Of a stretch of DNA of 64,000 nucleotides, positions 9,063 to 22,326 are shown piece after piece (the first letter of the stretch is position 1; every line of letters begins with the position of its first letter). Location: contig NZ_CP015217.1 of assembly GCF_001729245.1 (NCBI RefSeq), positions 2,160,001-2,224,000 of the forward strand. Reading direction: 5' to 3'. The stretch is from Leptospira tipperaryensis (GTDB lineage Bacteria > Spirochaetota > Leptospiria > Leptospirales > Leptospiraceae). The notes beneath the pieces were generated by a model. That model worked only from the letters and a program-made list of their open reading frames with translations. It had not been told where the DNA came from and did not search any database. The translations under genes and the position numbers were made by a program.

Positions 9063-10229
9063 ATGCCAGCCCCTGAGATTTCCGTCATCCTACCCACTTT
9101 TAATGAAAAGGAGAACATTCCGATTCTTCTTCCTAAAATTGCCAAGGCCCTGCAAAAATTTAAGTATGAGATCCTACTTATAGACGACAATAGTCCCGAT
9201 CGAACCTGGGAAGTCGCGGAGAATCTCAGAGGAACTTACAAAGAACTTTTTGTTCTCCGAAGAATGGAAGGTCGCGGCCTTTCTTCTGCGGTTCTTGCGG
9301 GAATGTCCATCGCAAAGGGAAAAGTTTTTGTTGTGATGGATGCAGATCTGCAACACGACGAATCCATTTTATCGGAATTGATAGAACCGATTCTCAATCA
9401 AAGATCGGACGTAAGCGTAGGAACTCGATACACGAACGGCGGTTCTACTTCGAATTGGTCTTGGATCCGAAAAGGTTTTAGTTATTCTGCGACAACCCTC
9501 GCCAAACTTTTTTTACCCATTCCCGTGTCCGATCCTATGAGCGGTTTTTTTGCAATCTCAAAAGAATATTTTGAAAAAACGGCGGAGAGAATCAACCCAA
9601 GGGGATTTAAGATTCTATTAGAATTTTTGCATAGATCGGAAGTGGCCCCGAGAATTACGGAGGTGCCTTTTACTTTTCAGAGCCGAAAGTTCGGTAAAAC
9701 AAAATTAGACGGATCGGTGATTCGAAATTACTTAGTGGCTCTTTTGGATCTTCGTTTTGGTAAATGGATCTCCCCTACTTTTTTACTTTATTCTCTTGTA
9801 GGATCTTCGGGCGTTTTTGTGAACCTTTTCGGACTTCTGATCGGAGAAGCCTTTCACTTCCCAGAAATCACTACCCCTTTTCAATTCCTAAACCCGTTTC
9901 ACAGTTCGGTCTTGTTCGGGATTGAAATATCCATTCTTTCCAATTTTATTCTGAACAACTATCTCACTTTCTATGAAAAGAGATACGACGGAATCAGAAT
10001 CGTCCAAGGGTTGGTTTTGTTTCACCTCGTAAGTCTTCTCGGACTTTTGATTCAAATCAGCGTATTTCAATTTTTGTATCATAGAATCTTTATATCCGAA
10101 TTGAATTCTTCCGGACTTCTGATTAAATTCTTTTCAGATTCGCTTGCTATTTTAGCCGCGATGATTACAAATTACTTCTTAAACTTAAACGTCACCTGGA
10201 AAGGTTCCAAAGACGAATCTCGTTTTTGA
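9063..10229 (+). CDS. GT2 glycosyltransferase fused to GtrA-like membrane domain
   Basis: The protein has 388 residues. Residues 1-235 are a family 2 glycosyltransferase of the dolichol/undecaprenyl-phosphate sugar synthase type: 'ISVILPTFNEKENI', 'LLIDDNSPDR' and the metal-binding 'VMDADLQHD'. Residues about 240-380 hold a GtrA-like domain with four membrane segments. This two-domain form is known from polyprenol-phosphate mannose synthases, where the membrane part anchors the enzyme or flips the lipid-linked sugar. It would supply a sugar donor for envelope glycans. It heads a tight operon with the DJ-1 and sirtuin genes (10-base gap, then an overlap). Confidence 0.9.
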   Translation: MPAPEISVILPTFNEKENIPILLPKIAKALQKFKYEILLIDDNSPDRTWEVAENLRGTYKELFVLRRMEGRGLSSAVLAGMSIAKGKVFVVMDADLQHDESILSELIEPILNQRSDVSVGTRYTNGGSTSNWSWIRKGFSYSATTLAKLFLPIPVSDPMSGFFAISKEYFEKTAERINPRGFKILLEFLHRSEVAPRITEVPFTFQSRKFGKTKLDGSVIRNYLVALLDLRFGKWISPTFLLYSLVGSSGVFVNLFGLLIGEAFHFPEITTPFQFLNPFHSSVLFGIEISILSNFILNNYLTFYEKRYDGIRIVQGLVLFHLVSLLGLLIQISVFQFLYHRIFISELNSSGLLIKFFSDSLAILAAMITNYFLNLNVTWKGSKDESRF

Positions 10230-10239
10230 AGGAGTTTTT

Positions 10240-10785
10240 ATGTCGAAGGTTTTAGTTCCATTCGCGGAAGGAATGGAGGAGATGGAAGCGGTCATCATAG
10301 TGGACGTGCTTCGAAGAGCAAAGATCGATGTCACGAGCGCCTCCCTCCAAGAAGGAGTTGTCACAGCTTCCAGAGGAGTCCGTCTTATAGCGGATACAAC
10401 CTTAAAAGAAATCGATTTCAAAGACTTCGATATGATCGTTCTCCCCGGCGGCAACGCAGGGACCAAGGCTCTCTCCGCGGATCAGAGAATTGCGGAACTC
10501 CTACAAGAAGCCAAGAAGAATGGAAAATGGATCGCGGCAATCTGCGCGGCTCCGAGTATTTTAGTACATCAGAATATTCTTACGCACCCGGATAAGTTTA
10601 CGGCGTTTCCGGGAGTTGTCTCGGAGGAACCGGGTTTTACGGGATCGAGACTTGAAATTTCCGGAAAAATCGTGACGAGCGTAGGCCCCGGATCTGCATT
10701 TGAGTTTTCACTGGAGCTCGTAAGAATTCTTCGAGACGAGAAAACGATGCAGGAAGTAAAAGCAGCGCTTCAACTGGCAGAATGA
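10240..10785 (+). CDS. DJ-1/PfpI family protein (YajL-like)
   Basis: The length, 181 residues, is typical for DJ-1/ThiJ. The nucleophile Cys102 lies in 'WIAAICAAPS' at the nucleophile elbow, and the conserved Glu is in 'AEGMEEMEA' (residues 9-17). The family includes YajL and DJ-1, implicated in oxidative stress protection and glyoxal or glycation repair; the exact reaction is disputed. A ribosome-binding site (GGAG) precedes the ATG. Its stop overlaps the start of the sirtuin gene by four bases, so the two are co-translated. Confidence 0.92.
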   Translation: MSKVLVPFAEGMEEMEAVIIVDVLRRAKIDVTSASLQEGVVTASRGVRLIADTTLKEIDFKDFDMIVLPGGNAGTKALSADQRIAELLQEAKKNGKWIAAICAAPSILVHQNILTHPDKFTAFPGVVSEEPGFTGSRLEISGKIVTSVGPGSAFEFSLELVRILRDEKTMQEVKAALQLAE

Positions 10786-11516
10786 AAGAGTTTTTAAAAT
10801 TTCATTCCGAAAAATTAAATAGGATCACCGCGATTACAGGCGCTGGAATTTCGGCGGAAAGTGGAATTCCTACGTTTCGCGGAGAAGAAGGACTCTGGAA
10901 AAATTTTCGTGCGGAAGAATTGGCAACTCCGCAAGCATTTCAAAAAGATCCAAAATTAGTCTGGAAATGGTATCTCTGGAGAAGAGGTATCATCGAAAGT
11001 AAAGATCCGAATTTAGGACACTTCGCTCTCGCAGAATTAGAAAAACGTCATACTGACTTTTTTTTAATCACTCAAAACGTGGACGGCCTCCATTCGAGAG
11101 CCGGTTCTAAAAAGCTCATTGAAATTCACGGAAACATCTTTATCAATCGTTGCAGTTCCTGCGAGAACGAAATCCTAGTTCCTGTTTCGACTCCGAACGA
11201 GCAGCTCCCTAAATGTAATCTTTGCGGCTCACTTTTTCGCCCCGGCGTCGTTTGGTTTGGAGAATCATACGATGAATCCAAACTCAATCACTCGATCCTG
11301 AGAATGCGAAATACGGATTTACTTTTGATTATCGGCACTTCGGGAGCCGTTAGTATGCCGGTCTATTTGGCGGAAATCGCGAAGGAAAACGGAGCACTTC
11401 TTATTGAGATCAATCCGGAAAAGACTTCTTTCTCTTCTTCCGTGGATCTTTTTTTAAAAGGAAAATCAGGGGGAATTCTTCCTGAATTGGCAAACGAAAT
11501 AATTCAAATTCTATAA
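10782..11516 (+). CDS. cobB: NAD-dependent protein deacylase, sirtuin
   Basis: The protein has 244 residues and is a Sir2 enzyme. It shows the NAD-binding 'GAGISAESGIPTFRG' (20-34), 'QNVDGLHSRAG' (98-108), catalytic His116 in 'EIHGN', and zinc cysteines 124, 127, 145 and 148. Tyr64-x-x-Arg67 in 'WYLWRRG' matches the acyl-pocket YxxR of class III sirtuins, which remove succinyl and malonyl groups as well as acetyl. It cleaves NAD+ to deacylate lysines. It is last in the operon with the GT2 and DJ-1 genes, and a hairpin follows. Confidence 0.93.
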   Translation: MKEFLKFHSEKLNRITAITGAGISAESGIPTFRGEEGLWKNFRAEELATPQAFQKDPKLVWKWYLWRRGIIESKDPNLGHFALAELEKRHTDFFLITQNVDGLHSRAGSKKLIEIHGNIFINRCSSCENEILVPVSTPNEQLPKCNLCGSLFRPGVVWFGESYDESKLNHSILRMRNTDLLLIIGTSGAVSMPVYLAEIAKENGALLIEINPEKTSFSSSVDLFLKGKSGGILPELANEIIQIL

Positions 11517-11531
11517 TATTCTATCTTTCGT

Positions 11532-11566
11532 AAATACCAAGGACTTGAAGAAAGTCCCTTGTATTT
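11532..11566. terminator. Bidirectional hairpin between convergent genes
   Basis: AAATAC-c-AAGGACTT pairs with AAGTCCCTT-GTATTT around a short loop, with A/T tracts on both sides. It lies between the sirtuin gene and the convergent GST gene. Confidence 0.6.
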
Positions 11567-11579
11567 AAACATTCTTACG

Positions 11580-12188
11580 TTAAATTGATTGCAATACAAT
11601 ACCGGGCATAGAAACGTAACCAGGCAATTTTTCAACTCGACCCAACCAATTTCGAATTTGGTTATAAGGTTCTAAATCCACCTTCCCTTCGTTCGCCAGT
11701 GCAATGTAGGGATACATCGCCAAATCGGCGATAGTCGGCCGTTCGTCGGCAAGCCATAGATTCTTAGCCAGATGGTTTTCCAAAAGATTCAATAGTTGAT
11801 TTGTGATGATCACCGCTTCTTCGACCTGAATCGACTTTCCAAATCGATAATGAGTGCGTAACGCGGCCGGTCCTCGAGTCACCTCGTTTGCGGCGGTCGA
11901 AAGCCATTGCATCACTTTGGCGCTTCCGATTCCGGATTTAGGAAACCATTCTCCCTTTCCATATTCGATCGCAAGATAAACGAGAATCGCCTGACTATCT
12001 CGAATCAAAACATCCTTATCCTTCAAAACGGGGACCTGTCCAAACGGATTCATAGACAAAAAATTTTCGGATTTTTGTTCTCGTTCCGCGCCGTTTACCG
12101 GACGACTGGTATATTCTAAATTTAGCATAGATAACAGCATCCGGACCTTGTGACAATTTCCGGAAACCGCGAATTCAAAAAGTTCCAC
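11580..12188 (-). CDS. Glutathione S-transferase family protein
   Basis: I place the start at GTG 12188, which has an AAGGAGA ribosome-binding site and gives 202 residues beginning 'ELFEFAVSGNCHK'. A longer frame from 12350 would run 107 bases into the next gene and adds no family sequence. The N-terminal thioredoxin-like domain shows 'NPFGQVPVLKD' with the cis-Pro, and 'DSQAILVYLA', the usual glutathione gamma-Glu contact. The C-terminal helical domain includes 'ERPTIADLAMYPYIA'. Members conjugate or reduce substrates with glutathione; the substrate is unknown. Confidence 0.9.
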   Translation of the reverse strand: MELFEFAVSGNCHKVRMLLSMLNLEYTSRPVNGAEREQKSENFLSMNPFGQVPVLKDKDVLIRDSQAILVYLAIEYGKGEWFPKSGIGSAKVMQWLSTAANEVTRGPAALRTHYRFGKSIQVEEAVIITNQLLNLLENHLAKNLWLADERPTIADLAMYPYIALANEGKVDLEPYNQIRNWLGRVEKLPGYVSMPGIVLQSI

Positions 12189-12243
12189 TGTTTCTCCTTT
12201 TTCTCTTCCAATACAAATATGTTTTGAGATCGGATCCGAATTC

Positions 12244-13314
<1,071 letters not shown>

Positions 13315-13323
13315 TCTATTTTC

Positions 13324-14811
<1,488 letters not shown>

Positions 14812-14814
14812 TGT

Positions 14815-15318
<504 letters not shown>

Positions 15319-15381
15319 GGAATTGTAGTGACCAGAATCCCATTCTCGTAAATACTGTAAACCAACCTTTCCAGGGAGATT

Positions 15382-16281
<900 letters not shown>

Positions 16282-16295
16282 TCTGTCTATCCTTC

Positions 16296-17219
16296 ATGAG
16301 TTCGATCCTAAGCCGCATCTCCTTTCCGTGGAATTCCACTTCTTATTCTCTTGCGATCGCAGGAGGAGGATGTAAGGCGTTTTACGGTCTTGGAGCCGGT
16401 CATTCGTTTCGAAAATGGGGATTGAATCTTTCTCAAATTTCTGGGGTCAGCGCCGGAGCCGCGATGGCGCTTTGTATTCTTTCCGAAAGAGAAGAAGAAA
16501 GCATAACGTATTTTGAGGAACTCGCCAGAAGAAATTCTAAAAATTTTCGTTTCCTAAATCTTTTCAAAGGATTGTCTCCGTTTCCTCACGAGAATATTAC
16601 GAGAAGATCGATTCGTTATAGCCTCGATCTAAAAAAAATCAAAGAATCCTCCGTAAAAGTTTTTATCGGCGCCGTAAAAGCAAAGCCGATCCATAAAATT
16701 CACGGAACAAAAACTTCAGTCTCTCGTTTGATTTCGCGAACGATGCAGGCTTACATTCAGGACGAACGAGACAAGCTCAAAGGAAGAATAGCGAACCGCG
16801 TTCAGTCGATCTTTGACGAATGGAGTCTGGAAAATATCGTATATTCGGAAAAGGATCTCAAAGAACCCGAAACCGTAGAACAGATCCTACTCAATTCCTC
16901 ATCGGTTCCGCCCGTGGTTTCTCTTCAAAGAAAGAACGACGAATTCTTTTTGGATGGAGGGCTTACGAATAACTTACTTCTGGAATACTTTTCTTATTCC
17001 CAACCCAAAATCGGAATCTACTACGAAGACAACACGATCGTCGGCAAATCTTCGGATGTTTTAAAGAATACTTATCTTTTCAAACCCTCTCGCCCGATCG
17101 GGATTAGTTCCTTTGATTATACAAATCCGGTCGGGGTTCGAAAGGCCTTTGAACTCGGAAAGGAAGACGCGGAGAATCGAAAGAATGAGATTTTGGATTT
17201 TATTCAGAAGGTTCGATAA
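16296..17219 (+). CDS. Patatin-like phospholipase
   Basis: The protein has 307 residues. The oxyanion loop 'AIAGGGCKAFYG' (21-31), the nucleophile Ser52 in GVSAG (50-54) and the dyad Asp220 in 'FFLDGGLTNN' are all present, so the Ser-Asp hydrolase should be active. Patatin enzymes release fatty acids from phospholipids or neutral lipids. There is no signal peptide, so it acts in the cytoplasm or on the inner membrane face. It follows the membrane-protein gene by 14 bases, suggesting cotranscription, and precedes an Mpo1-like gene, giving a small lipid-related neighbourhood. Confidence 0.92.
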   Translation: MSSILSRISFPWNSTSYSLAIAGGGCKAFYGLGAGHSFRKWGLNLSQISGVSAGAAMALCILSEREEESITYFEELARRNSKNFRFLNLFKGLSPFPHENITRRSIRYSLDLKKIKESSVKVFIGAVKAKPIHKIHGTKTSVSRLISRTMQAYIQDERDKLKGRIANRVQSIFDEWSLENIVYSEKDLKEPETVEQILLNSSSVPPVVSLQRKNDEFFLDGGLTNNLLLEYFSYSQPKIGIYYEDNTIVGKSSDVLKNTYLFKPSRPIGISSFDYTNPVGVRKAFELGKEDAENRKNEILDFIQKVR

Positions 17220-17280
17220 AAAACACTTGCGAATCTATTTCGAACGTTTAAAATTTTTAACCGAGAGGAGTGTTTGATTT

Positions 17281-17772
17281 ATGAAATCCGTAGAAACTTG
17301 GTTTGGCGAATACGCCGACAGTCACAGAAATCCAGTCAATAAAAACATCCATTGGATCTGCGTTCCGTTGATTTACTTTACCGTCATCGGTCTTCTTTGG
17401 TCGATTCCGGTTCCTTCAATTTTTGCATCCGTTCCTTATCTGAACTTCGCGACCATCGCTCTTGTGTTAGCCCTTGCGTTTTACATCCGACTTTCACCGG
17501 CTTTGGCTTTCGGGATGTTACTTCTTACCTCGCTCATGATCTATCTGATCATTCTCTTACAAGCAACCGTGCTTCCAGTAATGATCGGAACTTACGCGTA
17601 TGGACTTGTCGATCTTTCGATCACGATCTTTGTCTTGGCTTGGATCGGACAATTTATCGGACACAAGATCGAAGGGAAAAAACCTTCTTTCTTTAAAGAC
17701 ATTCAGTTTTTGATGATTGGTCCGATTTGGCTCTTGGGCTTCGTTTATCAAAAATTGAAAATCGCATACTGA
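17281..17772 (+). CDS. Mpo1-like (DUF962) membrane protein
   Basis: The protein has 163 residues and four membrane segments. The family signatures are 'YADSHRNPVNKNIHWICVP' near the N-terminus and 'GHKIEGKKPSFFKDIQFLMI' near residue 132; the His residues bind iron in yeast Mpo1, a dioxygenase that shortens 2-hydroxy fatty acids by alpha-oxidation. The bacterial function is mostly untested. The ATG has GAGGAG upstream. It lies 61 bases after the patatin gene, in the same direction. An inverted pair AACCGCC/GGCGGTT about 30 bases past the stop is a possible terminator. Confidence 0.88.
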   Translation: MKSVETWFGEYADSHRNPVNKNIHWICVPLIYFTVIGLLWSIPVPSIFASVPYLNFATIALVLALAFYIRLSPALAFGMLLLTSLMIYLIILLQATVLPVMIGTYAYGLVDLSITIFVLAWIGQFIGHKIEGKKPSFFKDIQFLMIGPIWLLGFVYQKLKIAY

Positions 17773-17884
17773 TCGTTACAATCGATCTCTTCGGAACCGC
17801 CTAACCCAAATTTCTTGACCGGCAAAGGCGGTTTCATCATCACGTAATACGAGTTATGGACAAAATAAAGATCGAGGGATTCCG

Positions 17885-18463
17885 ATGCCAAAGATAGTAA
17901 ATCATGAAAAATACAAAATAGAAATTCTGTCCAAGTGTGTGGATATTCTGGCGCGGAGAGGATACTCTGCAGTTTCCATGAGAGAAATTGCAACCGAACT
18001 GGACGTTTCCACGGGAACTCTCTATCACTACTTTGCAACCAAAGAAGACATTTTTAAAGAGTTGGTAAAGTTCGTCCTCAATAAGGACATCGAAGAATTA
18101 CAACTTTATTCCAAAGGAAACCCAGGTCAGACGCTCGAAACAAGAGTCGATTCTCTTTTTCAGATGATCCAAGCGAGAGAATTCTACTTTCAGAATCTAC
18201 TCTACATCATCTGCGACGTTTCCAGACTCAAGAATCACGAAGAAGAAAAAGTTCTCATCGCCGATGCGATGAAAGAATACGTGAACATCATTACAAAACA
18301 TCTCGGAGTTACAAACCCGACCTTAAACCGTATTTTGATCAGCGTAATCTTAGGAACCGTAGTTCAAAGAATCGTGGACGGAGACGCGATTAGCTTGGGT
18401 GATACTTCGGAAGTTATCAAAGATTTTATGGCTGTGATTCTTTCCAACTCTTTCACTTTCTAA
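17885..18463 (+). CDS. TetR/AcrR family transcriptional regulator
   Basis: The protein has 192 residues. The helix-turn-helix lies at about 15-60 ('RRGYSAVSMREIATELDVST', then 'GTLYHYFATKEDIF'), the standard TetR N-terminal domain. The C-terminal ligand domain ends in hydrophobic helices. The ATG follows GAGGGA by five bases. It probably represses itself or neighbouring lipid genes; no clear palindromic operator was found in the 110 bases upstream. It converges on glpD with only two bases between stop codons. Confidence 0.92.
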   Translation: MPKIVNHEKYKIEILSKCVDILARRGYSAVSMREIATELDVSTGTLYHYFATKEDIFKELVKFVLNKDIEELQLYSKGNPGQTLETRVDSLFQMIQAREFYFQNLLYIICDVSRLKNHEEEKVLIADAMKEYVNIITKHLGVTNPTLNRILISVILGTVVQRIVDGDAISLGDTSEVIKDFMAVILSNSFTF

Positions 18464-18465
18464 AC

Positions 18466-20118
18466 TCAAAAGATCCGATAACGTTCTTCCACTGCCTTTG
18501 TTTCTTTTTGAATCCGACTCGGGTTCCACTTTAGATGTTTTCCAAGAGAACGAATCAATCGATTCGTTTCTTTTTCTTCCGGAAGACCCGGAACTCCCAC
18601 CCCGGATCTGCGAAAGAAGAAGTCGGTCGCAAATCGAATGTCTTCCCTTCCCGCAATAAATCTCAGTTCACTCTCAAAGAATTTTTCTCCGTTCTGTAAG
18701 GTATAAAATTCTTCCTGAGCTCCGCTTTTGGAAAGAATGGAATAAGACTGAGATCCGTATCTTGTAGCGGCCGTCTCGATCAACTCCCCTCTCAATTTCG
18801 GAAACTTTCGACTTAGGTCTCTCATCAAAGAAGGCAGATCTGAATAATCTCCCGTAGCCGGAGGAATGATTTCGGTTTCGCAAGCACGGAATTCTCCGGG
18901 TAAAAATTCCACTATCTTATTGACTACCATCTCGCCTACGGCGCGGCTCGTAGTATATTTACCGCCCATCGCAGTAAAAAATCCGGGGAAACCTGCATCC
19001 TTATGATCAAAGATCTCCGTTTTACGAGACGCGTTGTAAGTAGACGTCGTTTCACTCGGATCTTCCACCAAAGGACGTAAACCTCCGTAATAAAAATCCA
19101 CGTCTTTTACCGTAAGGTCCGTGTAGCCAAAGGAAAAGTTCACTTCGCTTAACAAATCTTCGATGTCTTTTTTGGTGACTCGAAACGCATCCGGACTATC
19201 GGGATATTCCGTATCGGTGGTTCCGATGATGGTCTTATTTCTCCAAGGAATGATAAAGATATGAGTTCCGTCTTTCTTTTTAGTTACGATCGTTTTATCG
19301 CCGCATATCTTTCTCGTAACGACGTGGATTCCTTTGGAGCGAACCAAATTTTTATCGGCGGGAACTCCGGCCAGAGATTCCACAAAATCCGCCCAGGGGC
19401 CGGCGGCATTGACGACACATTTGGTCCGAAAGGAAATTTCCTTTCCGCTTAACTTGTCTTTGGCGACGACTTGATAGGTGGAATCGTTGTTACGCGCGAT
19501 CGAAATCACTTCGGTATAATTTTTTGCTTCGGCGCCCTTTTCCCTCGCGGAAAATATAAATTCCGAAGTATGACGTTCCGGATTGAGATTGAGATAATCG
19601 TAATATAGATAAGAGCCTTTTAATTTTTCCCTTTCGAGAGTCGGAGATTCCATGATCGTTTGCTCTTTTGATAGGAAAGAGTATTTCGGAATCAAACGGT
19701 CTTCCGAGATATTCCGATTCCGATCATAGGAAAGAGCGTTGTACATTTCCATTCCTAGTTTCAAAACGATTCTTTCTGCTTGAGAATATACAGGCACGAG
19801 AAAACCCATCGTTTGCACAGCGTTCGGAGTAATTCTTGCGAGGGTGGCTCTTTCCCGAAGAGATTCGCGAACTAAACCCAATTCGAAATTTTTTAGATAA
19901 CGTAGCCCGCCGTGAATCAACTTGGACGTGGCCTGACTCGTTCCCGACGCATAATCGTTTTTTTCCAACAGAATCGACTTCAAACCTCGTAACGTAGAAT
20001 CCCAGAGAACATTTGCACCTGTAATTCCACCTCCAACAATCAAAAGATCGTATACGGAAGAAGTAGAACTCTTGGAAGTATTCGTTTTAGTAGAAGTAGA
20101 CTTTGTTTTTATTGCCAT
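18466..20118 (-). CDS. glpD: Aerobic glycerol-3-phosphate dehydrogenase
   Basis: I use ATG 20118 (550 residues) rather than a GTG at 20169. After a Lys/Thr/Ser-rich N-terminus of about 20 residues comes the FAD dinucleotide fold 'DLLIVGGGITGANVLWD', then 'ASGTSQATSKLIHGGLRYL', the GlpD/GlpO family signature. The enzyme oxidises glycerol-3-phosphate to dihydroxyacetone phosphate and passes electrons to the quinone pool at the inner membrane. It links glycerolipid turnover to glycolysis. An alkyl-DHAP-synthase-like gene lies 2.2 kb away across a divergent phosphatase gene. The Ser/Thr/Lys-rich tail is unusual for the family. Confidence 0.94.
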   Translation of the reverse strand: MAIKTKSTSTKTNTSKSSTSSVYDLLIVGGGITGANVLWDSTLRGLKSILLEKNDYASGTSQATSKLIHGGLRYLKNFELGLVRESLRERATLARITPNAVQTMGFLVPVYSQAERIVLKLGMEMYNALSYDRNRNISEDRLIPKYSFLSKEQTIMESPTLEREKLKGSYLYYDYLNLNPERHTSEFIFSAREKGAEAKNYTEVISIARNNDSTYQVVAKDKLSGKEISFRTKCVVNAAGPWADFVESLAGVPADKNLVRSKGIHVVTRKICGDKTIVTKKKDGTHIFIIPWRNKTIIGTTDTEYPDSPDAFRVTKKDIEDLLSEVNFSFGYTDLTVKDVDFYYGGLRPLVEDPSETTSTYNASRKTEIFDHKDAGFPGFFTAMGGKYTTSRAVGEMVVNKIVEFLPGEFRACETEIIPPATGDYSDLPSLMRDLSRKFPKLRGELIETAATRYGSQSYSILSKSGAQEEFYTLQNGEKFFESELRFIAGREDIRFATDFFFRRSGVGVPGLPEEKETNRLIRSLGKHLKWNPSRIQKETKAVEERYRIF

Positions 20119-20265
20119 ACCAGTATTGATTTTTTTAAAAATGGCGGGGTCAATCGCTTTTAGGTTCACTGTGAAAAATCGAGGATTTTATAAATTGAAA
20201 TCAATATATATAAATCCAAAAACTCTGATTGAAAAAAAAAGAATTGTAGGAAGATTAGAAATACG

Positions 20266-22236
20266 ATGACCTTGCCTAGTACCTTCAAAAGATACTTCCG
20301 TCTCTTCTTTGACATTCACGAAGATAGAATCCGTTATGCGAAAGAATACGTGGAGGATCTGCACAGACAGGCGCGGCTTCTCCATTATCCTGGATCCATC
20401 ATCGGAACTTTTGTTTGGTTGGGTTTCGCGTTAGACACCGATCGAAAATTACATCCCGAATTTCCCGAACTTTTTTATTTTCGAATCGGGCTGAGCTTAC
20501 TTAGCTCCTTCTTTTTGATTTCCATCGCGATCGATAAATTCGCAAGAACCCAACTCCGAGGTAAGGGTTTGGAGTGGGCCTACATTCTCTTTGTATATCT
20601 TTTAAACGTTACCGCCTTTTTTACCGGAAGAATCGCCGACGATCCCAATTATGTTTCCGGACTTCAGATCGTAGTGATGTCCATGGTTTTTATGCCTTTT
20701 CCGAGAAAGGCTTTGATTCTTCTATATTCCGTTTCCATTCTCAGTTTTGTAAGCGCGGTTTTTTTATATCACCCAAATCTTTCCACGGATCAAGCGTCTT
20801 ATTCCATGCAGAATCTTGCGATCAGTTATCTCCTCGCTTTTTTCAGCGGCTTTATCGTGGAACGATATCGATTTTCTAACTTTGTCAGTCATTTTAAAAT
20901 CTTAGAAAAGAATCGGGAAATTTCCGAGAACATGGAACAGATTCAAGGACTGAAAGAAAAACAGGACGGGGATTATTTCCTTACCTCCCTTCTCTTGGAT
21001 CCTTTGATCGCAAAAAAAACGGAAAGCGGTCCGATCCAAATCGACTTTGCTTTGAATCAGTATAAGAAATTCAGTTTTAGAGAAAAGGAATATGAATTGG
21101 GAGGGGACTATCTCAGCGCTTACGACCTCACCCTCCAGGGAAAAAAATTCAAAGCGTTTATCAACGGAGACGCGATGGGCAAATCCATCCAAGGAGCCGG
21201 CGGAGCCTTAGTGTTAGGAGCCGTGTATAATTCAGTGATCATTCGTTCAAAGATGGATCCGGATTCCGCAAACCGGTCCCCCGAAAGATGGTTAAAGGAT
21301 TGTTTTACCGATCTTCAAAAAGTTTTCGAAACCTTTGACGGAAGCATGCTCGTCTCCGCTGTTCTCGGCCTCGTGGAAGAAAGCACGGGAACATTATATT
21401 ATCTGAATATAGAACATCCTTGGTTGGTGATCTACCGGGACGGCAAAGCTTCCTTTATAGATCCGGAAACCCATTTTTATAAATTGGGCGTAGGAGGTAT
21501 TCATGGGCAGGTGTTTGTAAAAGTCTTTCAAATGAAACCGGGAGACAAAGTTTTCTGCGGTTCCGACGGTAAGGACGATCTCATCTTGGATGCCAACTTC
21601 GAAGGAAAGAGAAAGATCAACGAAGACGAAACCGAATTCTTAAGAAGAGTGGAAGAAGCTAAGGGAGAATTGTCTGAAATCGAGGATCTCCTTTTGGCAG
21701 TGGGAAGTTTTTCCGACGACTATAGCCTTCTATCGATCCGATTTACAGGAACCCCTTCTACCCCGATCGAACAGGATCGATTCTCCAGAGCCAAGAAGGC
21801 GGCTCTTTCGAATGACTTTGTAGGAGCTCTTACGATCTACGAAGAGACAAACGGGAAAAACGAACTTTCTTCCGAAGAACTCAAACTTTTTGCCAGACTT
21901 TTGGATAAGACCGGAAAAATTTCCCAGGCACTTTCCAAAGCGTTGCAAGCTCTGACGGAAGATCCGGCGGATCACGAACTTCTTCTCTACACTTCCTTAC
22001 TTTCCAAAAGAACTTATTCTCAAACCAAGGATCCTTCTCTTCTCAAAAAAGCGGAAGAATTGGGGGAACGATTTCGACTTCGATTTCCGGATCACGTTAA
22101 GAATCTGATCCATCTGGCTGACGTTTATCGTCTCCAGGGAAATCTGAACCGAGCGGTCTTTCTGATCGAAAGAGCCGGAGAACTGGATCCCAAAAACGAG
22201 CGAGTCAAAGAACTCAAGGAACTGCTTCGTTCTTAA
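20266..22236 (+). CDS. Membrane SpoIIE/PP2C-type phosphatase with TPR tail
   Basis: The protein has 656 residues. Residues about 30-205 hold six or so membrane segments with no recognised sensor domain. A coiled linker leads to a PP2C-type SpoIIE domain at about 240-490, with metal-site sequences 'GDAMGKSIQGAGGALVLG' and 'FCGSDGKDDL'. The tail (about 500-656) forms TPR-like helical repeats. In the partner-switching model such enzymes dephosphorylate anti-anti-sigma factors. No anti-sigma or STAS gene is nearby, so the target is unknown. It is divergent from glpD. Confidence 0.88.
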   Translation: MTLPSTFKRYFRLFFDIHEDRIRYAKEYVEDLHRQARLLHYPGSIIGTFVWLGFALDTDRKLHPEFPELFYFRIGLSLLSSFFLISIAIDKFARTQLRGKGLEWAYILFVYLLNVTAFFTGRIADDPNYVSGLQIVVMSMVFMPFPRKALILLYSVSILSFVSAVFLYHPNLSTDQASYSMQNLAISYLLAFFSGFIVERYRFSNFVSHFKILEKNREISENMEQIQGLKEKQDGDYFLTSLLLDPLIAKKTESGPIQIDFALNQYKKFSFREKEYELGGDYLSAYDLTLQGKKFKAFINGDAMGKSIQGAGGALVLGAVYNSVIIRSKMDPDSANRSPERWLKDCFTDLQKVFETFDGSMLVSAVLGLVEESTGTLYYLNIEHPWLVIYRDGKASFIDPETHFYKLGVGGIHGQVFVKVFQMKPGDKVFCGSDGKDDLILDANFEGKRKINEDETEFLRRVEEAKGELSEIEDLLLAVGSFSDDYSLLSIRFTGTPSTPIEQDRFSRAKKAALSNDFVGALTIYEETNGKNELSSEELKLFARLLDKTGKISQALSKALQALTEDPADHELLLYTSLLSKRTYSQTKDPSLLKKAEELGERFRLRFPDHVKNLIHLADVYRLQGNLNRAVFLIERAGELDPKNERVKELKELLRS

Positions 22237-22326
22237 ATCATTCAGAATTCTGTTGCGAAATCCAATCGGATCCAGATTCTTGTGCTTCGGACAGTTTTAT
22301 CTTTCCTTCGGAGAATTAGAGAGAAT

